In this document: positions 1-8,965 of the stretch, piece after piece | Position numbering within the stretch: position 1 is the stretch's first letter | How the letters are laid out: each line of letters opens with the position of its first letter | Source of the DNA: CAIWHR01 sp963726775 | Lineage (GTDB): Bacteria > Pseudomonadota > Gammaproteobacteria > Burkholderiales > Casimicrobiaceae | Direction: 5' to 3' | Assembly (NCBI GenBank): GCA_963726775.1 | Contig: CAVSDL010000009.1 | Span: 744,001-808,000, forward strand | Length of the DNA stretch: 64,000 bases | Program-made: the position numbers and the translations under genes | The notes under the pieces: model-generated | What the model saw: the letters and a program-made list of their open reading frames with translations, nothing else | What the model was told of the DNA's origin: nothing | The model's database searches: none

Positions 1-502
1 CGGTCGCAACGCCCGCAGCATAGGCGTTCGACGTCGCGGCTTGCGTATTGGCGGACGCCGCCGCCGCGCCGACAGCCACGCCCACGACGGCGCCTGCCGC
101 GACAGCGCATCCGGTACAGGTGGTTGCGTAATAAGGCACCGCGACCGGCGGGTGGTAGACCGGATACGTCGGCGGATGGTAGTAGGTTGCCCCCGACGGA
201 TAGGTATGCGCGACCCCGGCACCAGCCGCACCATAGGTGGAGCCACCGTACACGTTGGTGTGTTCGGTGCCGCCGCCCTCCGCGTGTGCGGTGCTGCCGC
301 CGTAGGTGTTGGTGTGCTCGGTGCCCTCGCCTGCCTGGTGCGTCGAACTGCCGCCGTAGCGATTCTCGTGGCTGGTCGATCCTGCACTATGACTGGTACT
401 GCCGCCGGCGCGGTTGGCGGACGCCCAGCCGGCCGCCGGGCCGGTCCAAAGCGCGACCGCGCCGACCATCAGCGCAGAGATAACAGTGAAGATTGGTTTC
501 AT
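1..502 (-). CDS. Gly/His-rich repeat secreted protein (3' end outside window)
   Basis: The frame opens at ATG 502 and runs off the left edge without a stop, so only about 167 residues are visible. An N-terminal signal peptide (residues 1-28, ending in an Ala-rich stretch) is followed by low-complexity repeats with the pattern YGGST-H-E/G-rich-GTEHTN, then a Pro/Tyr-rich segment (YHPPTYPVYHPP) and a small-residue helix rich in Ala/Gly with a CTGC pair. I do not recognise a named family. It looks like an exported or surface protein. It lies 13 bp downstream of the DUF2092 gene on the same strand and is probably co-transcribed with it. Confidence 0.6.
   Translation of the reverse strand, partial: MKPIFTVISALMVGAVALWTGPAAGWASANRAGGSTSHSAGSTSHENRYGGSSTHQAGEGTEHTNTYGGSTAHAEGGGTEHTNVYGGSTYGAAGAGVAHTYPSGATYYHPPTYPVYHPPVAVPYYATTCTGCAVAAGAVVGVAVGAAAASANTQAATSNAYAAGVAT
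248..355. repeat. 54-bp coding tandem repeat
   Basis: Two imperfect 54-bp units (248-301 and 302-355) plus a partial third encode 18-residue repeats ending in GTEHTN and beginning YGGS. The period is in frame, so copy number can change without breaking the exported repeat protein that contains it. Confidence 0.6.
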
Positions 503-515
503 CGCAAACCTCCGA

Positions 516-1433
516 TCAGGGTGCCTTTGATTGCGGTTTCGCTGCCTCCGCCTTGTCCGGCGACATCTTGACCAACGGCTTGACTCCCGGCGGCGCCGAA
601 GCCGGGCTCCGGAAGGCAATGCGCGGGGCCGAGAGCGCTTTCTGCGACGTGAACGCATCCGCCGCGATCGCCGAATCAAGCCTCCAGTTCGAGAGCTCCA
701 GCTCGTTGCGCAGCTGCAGCGGGTCGGCGGCATAGACGGCGCGGACCCGCCGCGGCAGCTTGTCGTCGACGCCGATCCAGATCTGCAGGAACACGTCTTT
801 ACTCGCCCACGCCACCATGTCCGTTTTCACGCCGCCGACCACCCCCGACGGGCCGATGTAGAACGCGAGAATCGCCCCGTCGGTCAGCGCGACATAGGGA
901 TCCGGCACGAGGAGATCGGTGAACGGAAAGAAGGTGCCCGCCGTGTTGTACGCAGCCTTCAGCGCCGCTTCGATCGTCGGCGGCGCATCGGCGACCGCGA
1001 CCAGATTTTCAGCCGGCGCATAGGCCATCATCGTCTTGCCGTCGTAGTAGAACTCGGAGGCCGGCCCGTCGCCGGGCATCACGATCTTGAGCTTGTCCGG
1101 CCGTTGCATCGTCACGTCGTAGCGCGACGTATAGACGATCGGCGGCCCGAGCTTGCTCGGATACTCGTAGCCGACGGTGGCCGTGAACGACATCGACTTG
1201 GCCGCGGCGAGGCGAGCGCTGGTGGCCTTCAGCAGGTCCATCGCCTTGGGCTCCAGCACCAGCTTGTATTCCGGTGCGGCCGGCTTCTTTGCCGATTTGG
1301 CCGCCTTGGCGGGCACCGCCGACTTTGCTGCGGGCTGCGGCGACTGCGCCACGACACTTCCGGCGACGAGCAGGCCGGCGACCAGCGCCAGCGTTCGGGT
1401 GGTCCACACGCGCCAATGATTCGTGCTCTTCAT
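516..1433 (-). CDS. DUF2092 domain periplasmic protein
   Basis: This is a 305-residue exported protein. Residues 1-29 form a signal peptide (ending VVAQ), followed by an Ala/Lys/Pro linker to about 55, and then a DUF2092-type domain with the motifs MSFTATVGYEY, YDVTMQRPDKL and EFYYDGKTMMAY. The DUF2092 fold resembles lipoprotein-carrier (LolA-like) beta sheets, and its role is not established. The tail is Pro/Ala/Lys-rich. It lies between the small secreted paralogue upstream and the Gly/His repeat protein downstream, all leftward, which suggests one envelope-protein operon. Start ATG 1433 is the natural start for the signal peptide. Confidence 0.85.
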   Translation of the reverse strand: MKSTNHWRVWTTRTLALVAGLLVAGSVVAQSPQPAAKSAVPAKAAKSAKKPAAPEYKLVLEPKAMDLLKATSARLAAAKSMSFTATVGYEYPSKLGPPIVYTSRYDVTMQRPDKLKIVMPGDGPASEFYYDGKTMMAYAPAENLVAVADAPPTIEAALKAAYNTAGTFFPFTDLLVPDPYVALTDGAILAFYIGPSGVVGGVKTDMVAWASKDVFLQIWIGVDDKLPRRVRAVYAADPLQLRNELELSNWRLDSAIAADAFTSQKALSAPRIAFRSPASAPPGVKPLVKMSPDKAEAAKPQSKAP

Positions 1434-1458
1434 AATCGTTCGTTCCGCATCGGTTCGT

Positions 1459-1752
1459 TCAGGGGATCATCCCGCATTCGAACATCTTGTTGACAATCGG
1501 CGCCGAGACCTTGGCAAAGAACGCCTGGCGCATCTGCGGATCCGATTGTAGCGCCTTGATGGCGCGCTGCTCCATCTCCGGCTTCGGCTGGCCCTGCCCC
1601 TGTGCCTTTTCCTGCCACAACTGCTGGCACGACGCGGTCTGGTATTTCTGGATGACCTTGTCGGCGACCTTGTCCATGATCGGAAACTGCGCATAGGCGA
1701 CACCCGCCACTACCGTTGCCGCGACGGCGAACATCCAAGTACGATTGTGCAT
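1459..1752 (-). CDS. Small secreted protein, paralogue A
   Basis: This 97-residue protein has a signal peptide (residues 1-21, ending VAYA) and a mature part of about 75 residues with two cysteines, one in a C-x2-LWQEKAQ motif and one in the terminal ECGMIP. SD GGAGG lies correctly ahead of ATG 1752. It is a tandem paralogue of the next gene (1857-2153). The mature halves are nearly identical, and conserved positions include PIMD-VADKVIQKYQ, KPEMEQRAI, SDPQMRQAFF and APIVNKMFECGMIP. The two cysteines could form a disulfide. I do not recognise a characterised family. Confidence 0.85.
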   Translation of the reverse strand: MHNRTWMFAVAATVVAGVAYAQFPIMDKVADKVIQKYQTASCQQLWQEKAQGQGQPKPEMEQRAIKALQSDPQMRQAFFAKVSAPIVNKMFECGMIP

Positions 1753-1856
1753 GATTACCTCCGTGTGATTGATTCAGCTTGGCTCAGATCCAGGAAAACA
1801 GGGGGGTACATCGAGCTCGCAGCCTCCCGCAACGCGCGTTCACCGCGTCGGATCGT

Positions 1857-2153
1857 TCAGGGGATCATCCCACATTCGAACATCTTGTTGACGATCGGCG
1901 CCGAGATCTTGTTGAAGAACGCCTGGCGCATCTGGGGATCCGATCGAAGCATCGAGATGGCGCGCTGCTCCATCTCCGGCTTCGGCTTGCCCTGGCTTTG
2001 CGCCTTCTCCTGCCACAGCTGCTCGCACGTCGAGCTCTGGTATTTCTGAATGACCTTGTCGGCAACCATGTCCATGATTGGATACTGCGCGTAGGCCACA
2101 CTCGCCGAGATGCCGGCGGCAACGACTGCGATGACCCAGGTGCGATTGCTCAT
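1857..2153 (-). CDS. Small secreted protein, paralogue B
   Basis: This 98-residue protein is the tandem duplicate of the gene at 1459-1752. It has a signal peptide ending VAYA, then PIMDMVADKVIQKYQ, KPEMEQRAI and a C-terminal ECGMIP. Both cysteines are conserved. SD GAGG sits ahead of ATG 2153. The roughly 100-bp spacer to paralogue A has no gene. Differences are concentrated in the signal peptide and a few surface-type positions, as expected for a recent duplication with the mature domain under constraint. Function unknown. Confidence 0.85.
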   Translation of the reverse strand: MSNRTWVIAVVAAGISASVAYAQYPIMDMVADKVIQKYQSSTCEQLWQEKAQSQGKPKPEMEQRAISMLRSDPQMRQAFFNKISAPIVNKMFECGMIP

Positions 2154-2212
2154 GTCGAACTCCTCAAGATGTTGGAACGGTGGATTGAACGTGCGCGCAG
2201 GTTACAGGATTG

Positions 2213-3004
2213 CTATGGCTTGTAGTTGCTGTAGGGCCCACCCGCGCGGTCATAGGTGTTGCCGAAGTCGTCCTGCGTGATGTGGGCGACGCCGTCCTTG
2301 TCCGGGGTGAGGATCAGGTCCTGCTCGAGCACCGGCGCCCGGAACTTCCAACCCGCGGGAAGTTTCAGGCGGCTGCCGAGGGTTCCGAGTTCATCGAACT
2401 TCTGTTCGGGATGCGTGATCAGGCTCATCGACTTCATGACCCACGGATTGCCATCCGGGTCATCCAGGATGAATACCTGCTTGCCCTTGTCGAAGCCGAA
2501 ATGGGTGTGGCGCTTGACGGTGATGTTCTTGTAGTCGGCGGCACCCGGTTCGGTGCTGATGCCCTTCAAGTCCAGCCAGTTCACCCAGCGCGCCTTCATG
2601 CCGTTGAAATCGAGTTCCTTGCCCACCGCGCCGTCAAACCAATCGAGCGTCCACAAACGGGGCCCGTTCTTGAACGAAGCAAGCATTCCGTACTGCTCCT
2701 TGACCGACTTGACATCGACCTTGTCCAGCAGCGCGACGGGACTTGAATCCCCGGTGGCCGGGCCGCCGTTGAGACCCATGGTGTTATAGACGTTTGCCTC
2801 GAGGTCCTTGGTGATCGCGTTCCCGCCGATGAGGAACATCTCGGTGTAGCGTTGCCCGCGCACTTCACGCTGGGTGACCACCTTCGCGTCGGCGCCGTCT
2901 TTCGGCAAGGTCACGACCAGCTTGGGATACAAGACGATCGCCGCGACGACGATGAGGGCGGCGACGATGCCGAGCGCCCATTTGATGTTCTTGCTCATTG
3001 GCAT
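2213..3004 (-). CDS. Membrane-anchored protein of unknown function
   Basis: The product is 263 residues with an N-terminal transmembrane anchor (residues 8-27, WALGIVAALIVVAAIVLYP) and a soluble domain predicted on the periplasmic side. Visible stretches include REVRGQRYTEMFLIGG, TMGLNGG and HTHFGFDKGKQVFILDDPDGNPWVMKS. No metal or catalytic motif is obvious to me. ATG 3004 is preferred over ATG 2998 because GGGAG is spaced 6 nt from it. It lies 80 bp downstream of the DUF1254 gene, with the same orientation, and DUF1254 proteins are often encoded near other exported unknowns. I do not recognise the family. Confidence 0.75.
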   Translation of the reverse strand: MPMSKNIKWALGIVAALIVVAAIVLYPKLVVTLPKDGADAKVVTQREVRGQRYTEMFLIGGNAITKDLEANVYNTMGLNGGPATGDSSPVALLDKVDVKSVKEQYGMLASFKNGPRLWTLDWFDGAVGKELDFNGMKARWVNWLDLKGISTEPGAADYKNITVKRHTHFGFDKGKQVFILDDPDGNPWVMKSMSLITHPEQKFDELGTLGSRLKLPAGWKFRAPVLEQDLILTPDKDGVAHITQDDFGNTYDRAGGPYSNYKP

Positions 3005-3086
3005 GGTTCTCTCCCTTTGGTGTTGACTGTCGCCCGAGCACCTCGAGCATGGGCTTGGAACGCGGGCGGCCCCGCACGCGGTGATT

Positions 3087-4508
3087 TCACTGCACCTTCT
3101 TCACCGGCGGCGGCGTCCAGGAGCCGTTGAAGATCGATGGCGGTGTGCCGCTGGGCGAGTAGATGCGCATCACCAGCTTGAACTTGTTCTTCGGCGCCGG
3201 AAGCCAGTTCGCCTCCCTGTCCTTCGCTGGCGGCGCGGCCTGCAGATACAGGTCCACCGACCCGTCGGGGTTGGTGACGAGCCTGTCACGCTGCGCAAGG
3301 TCGTAGCGACGGATCGGATTCGGTACAAAGAAAAAGTCATCGTCGTACATCGTCAGCGACCAGAACGCCTCGGCCGGCGGCAGCTTGCCCTTGTCGAAGT
3401 GAATGACGTACTTGTACTTCGCGCCGTCGTACGCGTCGCCACTCGCGTCCTTCTGCGACAGCGGATACACGGCATCCTGCGCGCGGTTCCAGCCGGGGCC
3501 GAGCAGGTTGGCCATGCCGCGCAGTCGGTAATCGGTGCCGAAGTTGCCCACGCCCTTCGTGAAATACAGCCAGCCATTCGTGGTCTTCTCCTCCTTGAGC
3601 CGCAGTCCCATTTCCACCAGCGCGAGCTTCGGGACGACCTTGATGGCTTCGCGGTCGAGGAATCCGAGCTTCGCGGGGTCGAAGTCCTGTCCCGGGACTA
3701 GCCCGATCTTTGCCATTCGGGCGATGATCGGCGCGTCCTGCGGCGTCGGTGGATTTGTCTTCATCAGTTGCGCAAGGCGGTTGAAATAGTCGACGATGTC
3801 CATCGCGTTGACCTGCTTGCGCACTGCCGTCTTCATGTCGAATTGAGGATCGACGACGCCCGGCGGCGGCGTGTACGGCTTGCCAAATGCGCTCAAGGGC
3901 ACGACAGTGAATTTGTCCTGCAGCGCATGCACCGCCTTGTAGTCCTCGGGCGTGCCGGTGCTGTAGATGCGTCCGAGTATCCACACCATCCCGGTCGCCG
4001 ACTTGACCTCCCTGACGCCCTGCGGAAGCGTGCCCGACCAGCCCGGTCCGGTGATCGCATAGGTCTGCGCCCGGCCGCCCGTCGTGCGCGAGCCCGCGAC
4101 CTCGAAGACTTCCGAATACCCGTCTAGCATCGGCATGATGTAGTAGCGCTCACCCATGTCGGGAATGCCGAAGACCCACGGCTCCCTGGAAACGTCTAGC
4201 CATACCATGGTGTACAGCGTGTCGGCGTTCGGCGCGGCGCAGCAGCGGTTGTCGACCGCAGGGTAGGAACGCAGCTTGATCATCTGCCCCATCGGTGCAT
4301 GCTGAGCGTCCGGCCTTGCCACGTTGGTCTGCTGCCTGCGGACGTTGTCGAAGGTCACCAGCGGATAGCCGTAGACGTAGGCGTCGACGGCGATGCCGAT
4401 CGCCTCCAGCGCGCCCGGCGTCGGGGCCTCATCGGCGCTAGCCGCGAGGGGAATGGCGGCCATGGTCGCAAGACAAAGGGTCGCAGCCGCACCCTTGATC
4501 GATACCAT
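3087..4508 (-). CDS. DUF1254/DUF1214 domain exported protein
   Basis: This 473-residue protein has a signal peptide (about residues 1-24, ending AASA), an N-terminal DUF1254 domain (YVYGYPLVTFDNVRRQQTN near the start, then NADTLYTMVWLDVSREPWV) and a C-terminal DUF1214 domain (FWSLTMYDDDFFFVPNP, then RYDLAQRD). The family is widespread, exported and of unsettled biochemical role. The frame extends to 4733, but ATG 4508 is the real start because it opens the signal peptide and has GAGG about 8 nt upstream. It heads the leftward block and diverges from an AraC regulator that may control it. Confidence 0.88.
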   Translation of the reverse strand: MVSIKGAAATLCLATMAAIPLAASADEAPTPGALEAIGIAVDAYVYGYPLVTFDNVRRQQTNVARPDAQHAPMGQMIKLRSYPAVDNRCCAAPNADTLYTMVWLDVSREPWVFGIPDMGERYYIMPMLDGYSEVFEVAGSRTTGGRAQTYAITGPGWSGTLPQGVREVKSATGMVWILGRIYSTGTPEDYKAVHALQDKFTVVPLSAFGKPYTPPPGVVDPQFDMKTAVRKQVNAMDIVDYFNRLAQLMKTNPPTPQDAPIIARMAKIGLVPGQDFDPAKLGFLDREAIKVVPKLALVEMGLRLKEEKTTNGWLYFTKGVGNFGTDYRLRGMANLLGPGWNRAQDAVYPLSQKDASGDAYDGAKYKYVIHFDKGKLPPAEAFWSLTMYDDDFFFVPNPIRRYDLAQRDRLVTNPDGSVDLYLQAAPPAKDREANWLPAPKNKFKLVMRIYSPSGTPPSIFNGSWTPPPVKKVQ

Positions 4509-4866
4509 CGATTGCCTCGTGTAATGAACCATTTCTGTGGATGCTGGATGGGGAGTCGGGTCTCCGTCGCCTACCACGCTGAACCGCGTCCGGCTGTCGT
4601 TGGCGCGGCGTTGCGCGTACTCGTCGGGGCCCGAGTTCATGCGATCCAACCTCGATCGGGCCGATAGTCTAGGATGCATCCATAATGAACCACTTGACAA
4701 TTTCGGACCACTTTCGCCCGCAGCGCTTGACATTGGTCAACTACGCCGCAAATACCCGTAGCGCGCCGAGCGGGACGAACGCAAATTGGCCGGAGGAGCC
4801 CGAACGTCGCTGTTGGCGCCCTGGGGGGTCTAGTCCGTTCGCGAAGGTTGTGAGGGGAATAAGCGC
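4509..4866. promoter_or_regulatory. Divergent promoter region between DUF1254 and AraC genes
   Basis: No gene is seen in these 358 bp. A direct repeat AATGAACCA(T/C)TT occurs at 4523-4534 and 4684-4695, with TTGACA directly after the second copy. Such half-site pairs suit AraC-type regulators, so autoregulation and control of the DUF1254 block is plausible but unproven. Confidence 0.35.
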
Positions 4867-6021
4867 GTGCCCAAAGCGAAGAAGCCCGGATTCGGTCGCC
4901 GTCAGACAACGTCACCGACGCCGCAACTCGTCGTGCCGGACGCCGACATCCGGGTCGCGGCGCTCGCGCCGATTCCGGCACTGCTGCGCGAGCTGAATTG
5001 CGATCCGGCCCCGATCCTGGCGAAAGTGGGACTGGACGGCGCCGTCTTCGACCACCCCGATACCCGGATATCCTTCGCCACTGCCGGTGCCCTCGTCGAG
5101 GCGTGTGTCGCTGCTAGCGGCGTTGCGCATTTCGGTCTGCGCATCGGCGCACGCTTCGACATTTCGATGCTCGGCGTCCTCGAGCACCTGATGCGCAGCA
5201 GCGATACCGTGCGGGCGGCGCTCCTCCAATTCGTCCGGCATCTCCACCTGAACGACCGCGGCGCGGTTCCGTTCCTGCTCGACCTCGGCCGCGATGAGGT
5301 CGCGCTGGGCTACGCCGTGTATCGCCACGACACGCCCGGAATTCGCCAGGTCTACGCTACGGCGCTTGCCATCGGCTGCCGGCTCTTGCGCGCGCTATGC
5401 GGATCGTCGTGGAAGCCGACGCGAATCGAATTCGCGAATGCGCCGCCCGAGGATGTGGCGCCGTACCGTCGCTACTTCGGCGTACCCGTCCACTTCGATT
5501 CGGCGCACACGGAAATTGTATTCGCCTCCCGCTGGCTCGATCGTGAGCTGCCGGACGCCAATGCGTCGCGGCACATGGCGGCCGAACGATTTGCATTCGC
5601 CGCGGAACAGGGTGACGGCGGCCGCCTCGTCGAGCGGGCGCGGCGGGCCGTCGTCGGTCTCGTCACGACCGGCGAAATATCGTCCCGGCGCATCACCGCG
5701 CTGCTCGGCATACACGAGCGCGTGTTGCGCCGGCGGCTCCAGGCCCACGGAACGAATCTCCAGCAGATGATCGGTGCGGCACGCTTCGAAGTCGCCCGCC
5801 AGCTTCTCGGCGAAACGCGTCTGACGCTGGCGGAGATCGCCTCGGCTCTGGGTTACTCGGACGCGACGGCGTTTTCCCGCGCATTCCGCAACTGGGCGCG
5901 TATGACACCGAGCGCGTGGCGGAGCAGAGTCGCAACCGCGCGTGCCGCCGATATTGCCTCTCCACGGAGAACATCGCCTAACGATGGACGTCGCCGATCG
6001 GTCAAGCGGCGCCCGAGCTGA
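4867..6021 (+). CDS. AraC family transcriptional regulator (arabinose-binding-like N-domain)
   Basis: This 384-residue regulator has an N-terminal arabinose-binding-like sensory domain of the OruR/ArgR-type AraC group (about residues 25-215: LRELNCDPAPILAKVGLD, GLRIGARFDISMLGVLEHL) and a C-terminal AraC helix-turn-helix (about 275-350; LAEIASALGYSDATAFSRAF followed by W-R-M-TPSAWR). A GTG start at 4867 has an upstream AGGGGA. It is divergent from the DUF1254 exported-protein block, which is the likely target. The ligand is unknown. Confidence 0.88.
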   Translation: MPKAKKPGFGRRQTTSPTPQLVVPDADIRVAALAPIPALLRELNCDPAPILAKVGLDGAVFDHPDTRISFATAGALVEACVAASGVAHFGLRIGARFDISMLGVLEHLMRSSDTVRAALLQFVRHLHLNDRGAVPFLLDLGRDEVALGYAVYRHDTPGIRQVYATALAIGCRLLRALCGSSWKPTRIEFANAPPEDVAPYRRYFGVPVHFDSAHTEIVFASRWLDRELPDANASRHMAAERFAFAAEQGDGGRLVERARRAVVGLVTTGEISSRRITALLGIHERVLRRRLQAHGTNLQQMIGAARFEVARQLLGETRLTLAEIASALGYSDATAFSRAFRNWARMTPSAWRSRVATARAADIASPRRTSPNDGRRRSVKRRPS

Positions 6022-6220
6022 ATCGCGAGTGGCGCTGGGGGACGCCCAACGCGTTATACAATGCGCGTCCCGCGCGATTCCTGAATTCGAATGCTTCCCT
6101 TCTCTGCCGACGCAAGACGCCGCATCCACCGGAGATCCGTCGTCGACCGGGCCATGCCCGAAATCGGCTGCCTGTTTCCGCCGTCGACGGTGCCCGCATT
6201 TCCTGTAATGGAGTGGCCAG

Positions 6221-7753
6221 GTGCCAGCTGAGCGCGCGGCATCCTTTCGCGAACGCCTGGATTCGCTGTCGCACGCCACACTGACAGGCCTGCGACGCGG
6301 GATCGAAAAGGAGAGCCTGCGCGTGCGCCCGGACGGCGTACTCGCCGCAACGCCGCATCCGGCGCGACTGGGCTCGGCGCTCACCCATCCGCATATCACC
6401 ACCGACTTCAGCGAGGCTCAGCTCGAGCTCATCACCGGCGTGCACGACAGCGCCAACGCGTGCATCACCGAGCTCACCGAAATTCACCAGGCCGTCTACC
6501 GGGCGATCGGTGACGAAGTGCTTTGGTGTGCAAGCATGCCTTGCGGTCTGCCTGCCGACGACGCCATTCCGATCGGCCGCTACGGCACGTCCAACGTCGG
6601 CCGTGCGAAGAGCGTGTATCGCATCGGCCTCTCGCACCGCTACGGCAGGCGGATGCAGACGATCTCCGGCATTCATTACAACTTCTCGCTGCCGGACGCG
6701 CTCGCCAACGACGCGTACTTCGCGCTGATCCGCAATTTCCGCCGCCATTCCTGGCTGCTGCTCTATCTGTACGGCGCCTCGCCGGCGGTCTGCTCGACTT
6801 TCGTCGCCGGCCGCGCGCACGAGCTGCAGCGGCTCTCCGAAGGCACGCTGTACCTGCCGCACGCGACTTCGCTGCGCATGGGGCGACTGGGCTACCAGAG
6901 CGATGCCCAGTCGTCGCTGGCGGTGAGCTACAACAGCCTCGAAAGTTATGCGGCCTCGCTCCAGGAGGCGATGACCCAACCCTACCCGCCCTACGAAGCG
7001 ATGGGCCTCCGGGAAGGCGACGACTACCGCCAGCTCGCCACCAGCCTGCTGCAGATGGAAAACGAGTTCTACGGCACGATCCGGCCAAAGCGCGTGATCC
7101 GGCCGGGCGAGCGTCCGCTCCATGCCTTGCGCGAGCGCGGCGTCGAATACGTCGAGGTGCGACTGATGGACCTCGACCCTTTCTGCCCGATCGGCATCAC
7201 TGCCGACACGCTCCGCGTGCTCGACGTGTTCCTGCTGCACTGCCTGCTCCGCGACAGCCCGCCCGACACGCCGGACGAGCTCGCCGCGATCCTTCGCAAC
7301 AAGCAGCGCGTCGCCGCGCGGGGCCGCGAACCGGGGCTGCGCCTCGAGAGAGGCCGGCACCAGGTGACGCTCGTCGACTGGGGCGCCGAGGTACTCGCCG
7401 AATGCGGGCCGATCGCGAAGGCGCTCGATGACGCGAACGGCGCGACCGCCTGCGGCGATGCGCTCGCTGCCGCGGTCGCCGTCCTGCACGATCCCGGCTC
7501 GACACCTTCGGCCCGCGTCCTCCGGGCCATGGAGCGCGACCACGGCAACATCTACGTCCGCTTCGTCCTCGCGCAATCGTTGAAGCATCGCGACGCCATT
7601 ACCAGACTGCCGCTTGCCACCGACGTCGTTGACCGCTTTGCGCGTTTGACCGAGGAGTCGCTCGCCCGGCAGCGCGCGATCGAGGCCGCCGACACGGTGC
7701 CGTTCGAGACCTACCGCCAGCAGTATCTGTCTCCGCTGCGCTTGAACGTCTGA
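6221..7753 (+). CDS. gshA: Glutamate-cysteine ligase
   Basis: ATP-dependent ligation of L-glutamate and L-cysteine to gamma-glutamylcysteine, the first step of glutathione synthesis, in the cytosol. The 510-residue length matches the E. coli-type GshA family. Recognisable motifs are GLRRGIEKESLRV near residue 25, TDFSEAQLELIT near 65, GIHYNFSLPD near 150 and the ATP-grasp-like region EVRLMDLDPF near 310. It starts at GTG 6221 with GGAG 7 nt upstream. It is monocistronic by position: the next gene is convergent, and the upstream 199 bp carry no other gene. Confidence 0.93.
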   Translation: MPAERAASFRERLDSLSHATLTGLRRGIEKESLRVRPDGVLAATPHPARLGSALTHPHITTDFSEAQLELITGVHDSANACITELTEIHQAVYRAIGDEVLWCASMPCGLPADDAIPIGRYGTSNVGRAKSVYRIGLSHRYGRRMQTISGIHYNFSLPDALANDAYFALIRNFRRHSWLLLYLYGASPAVCSTFVAGRAHELQRLSEGTLYLPHATSLRMGRLGYQSDAQSSLAVSYNSLESYAASLQEAMTQPYPPYEAMGLREGDDYRQLATSLLQMENEFYGTIRPKRVIRPGERPLHALRERGVEYVEVRLMDLDPFCPIGITADTLRVLDVFLLHCLLRDSPPDTPDELAAILRNKQRVAARGREPGLRLERGRHQVTLVDWGAEVLAECGPIAKALDDANGATACGDALAAAVAVLHDPGSTPSARVLRAMERDHGNIYVRFVLAQSLKHRDAITRLPLATDVVDRFARLTEESLARQRAIEAADTVPFETYRQQYLSPLRLNV

Positions 7754-7848
7754 GCGGCGCAACAGCAGGCCAATCCCGGCGCCAGCGCACGCGGTCGCGA
7801 ACTGCCAGCCCTGTGTCCGCCTGCTGCGCCGTTGCCCCTGCGCTTCGC

Positions 7849-8748
7849 CTACGGCTTGGCGTTGGGCCCGACGACCTCGCGCCGGAACTGCGCGAGCTTG
7901 GCTTTGACGCGCGCGGCGTTGTTGTTTCCCATCCGCATCAGCAACTTTTGTCCGGCCGAGCGCCGCTCCAGCGCCGGGTCAGCGAATTCGTAGAGCACCT
8001 TGGGCTGCGCCAGGCGAATCGGCGCCTGCACGATCGGTGCAGCGAGCAGATCGTCGATCGCCTCGATCAGTCGGTCGTTGAAATAGCCGTTGGGGTACCC
8101 GAGGTCGCGATAAGCCTGCTGGAACAGCGGATACAAACGAACGTAGAGCGCCGCGAGGGTCTTCGCATCGATCGCGTCGACCACGCGCAGGTACGGAGCG
8201 TAGCGAGCCGCGTTGTCACCGGCGATCACCATGGCGTCGCCGCTGCCGACCGTGGCAAACGGCCCGGGCACCGGCCGTACCGGTAAAAGGCGCGGCGCCA
8301 GCGTCTGCCGCGGCAGGTTGTCGACGGTCGCGACGATGCGCTGGATGATGCCGTCGCGCTGCATCAGGAGTTCGAGTGCATTGCCGCCGACCAGGCCGGC
8401 GAGTGCGTCCAGAACCATCGTGTCGCTTTCCTGCAGCGACGGCAACGGCGTCTGCTCCGCGTTCGGAGACGCGGCCTCGAGAGGGTACCGGATGACCGGC
8501 GCGGCCGCGGTCGGCGTCGCGGGCGCAGGGGCGACCGTCGGAGCCGGCGGCGGAGCGACGTCGCGCGGCCAGAATAAGAGGACCGCACCCGCGGCGCCGA
8601 CCAGCAGGATCAGCGCGATCGCGCGCAGCGCCGAATGCCTCGACGACGCGCGCTGGCGATGCGGATCGCCCCAGGACAGCGGCGGCGGCGTGGCGCCGGG
8701 CGTGGCTTGCGCCTGCGATCCATCGGAGTGAAGGTGCGGTTCGACCAT
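7849..8748 (-). CDS. DUF3014 domain membrane-anchored protein
   Basis: This 299-residue protein has an N-terminal cytoplasmic tail (about 45 residues), one transmembrane helix (about 45-63, IALILLVGAAGAVLLFWP), a Pro/Ala linker and a DUF3014 domain (SLQESDTMVLDALAGLVG; PRQTLAPRLLPVRPV; YLRVVDAIDAKTLAALYVRLYPLFQQAY). The domain is common in beta- and gammaproteobacteria and has no assigned activity. ATG 8748 is chosen because GAGGAG lies just upstream; the longer open frame extends over the neighbouring gene's leader and is not credible. It is convergent with gshA. Confidence 0.85.
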   Translation of the reverse strand: MVEPHLHSDGSQAQATPGATPPPLSWGDPHRQRASSRHSALRAIALILLVGAAGAVLLFWPRDVAPPPAPTVAPAPATPTAAAPVIRYPLEAASPNAEQTPLPSLQESDTMVLDALAGLVGGNALELLMQRDGIIQRIVATVDNLPRQTLAPRLLPVRPVPGPFATVGSGDAMVIAGDNAARYAPYLRVVDAIDAKTLAALYVRLYPLFQQAYRDLGYPNGYFNDRLIEAIDDLLAAPIVQAPIRLAQPKVLYEFADPALERRSAGQKLLMRMGNNNAARVKAKLAQFRREVVGPNAKP

Positions 8749-8965
8749 GATGGACTCCTCGTGCCGGTAACAGGGCTTCGACCCGGACCGCGCGAATTCG
8801 TTGCGCGCGGGCAATGAACGGCGGGCTGCACAGCGGCCGCATTCCGAAACTGGCATCATGAACCTACCCGATTCCGATTTCACCCATCCTTTCCGTTTCC
8901 ACCGGAAAGATTGGTTGCCGGCGTCGAGCACATTGCATTGCACTGCAGAATCGAGGAGTACCCCG

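Noticed and set aside
6002..7762. 586-codon open frame opposite gshA
   Set aside because: Shadow of gshA, which is full length and has conserved motifs.
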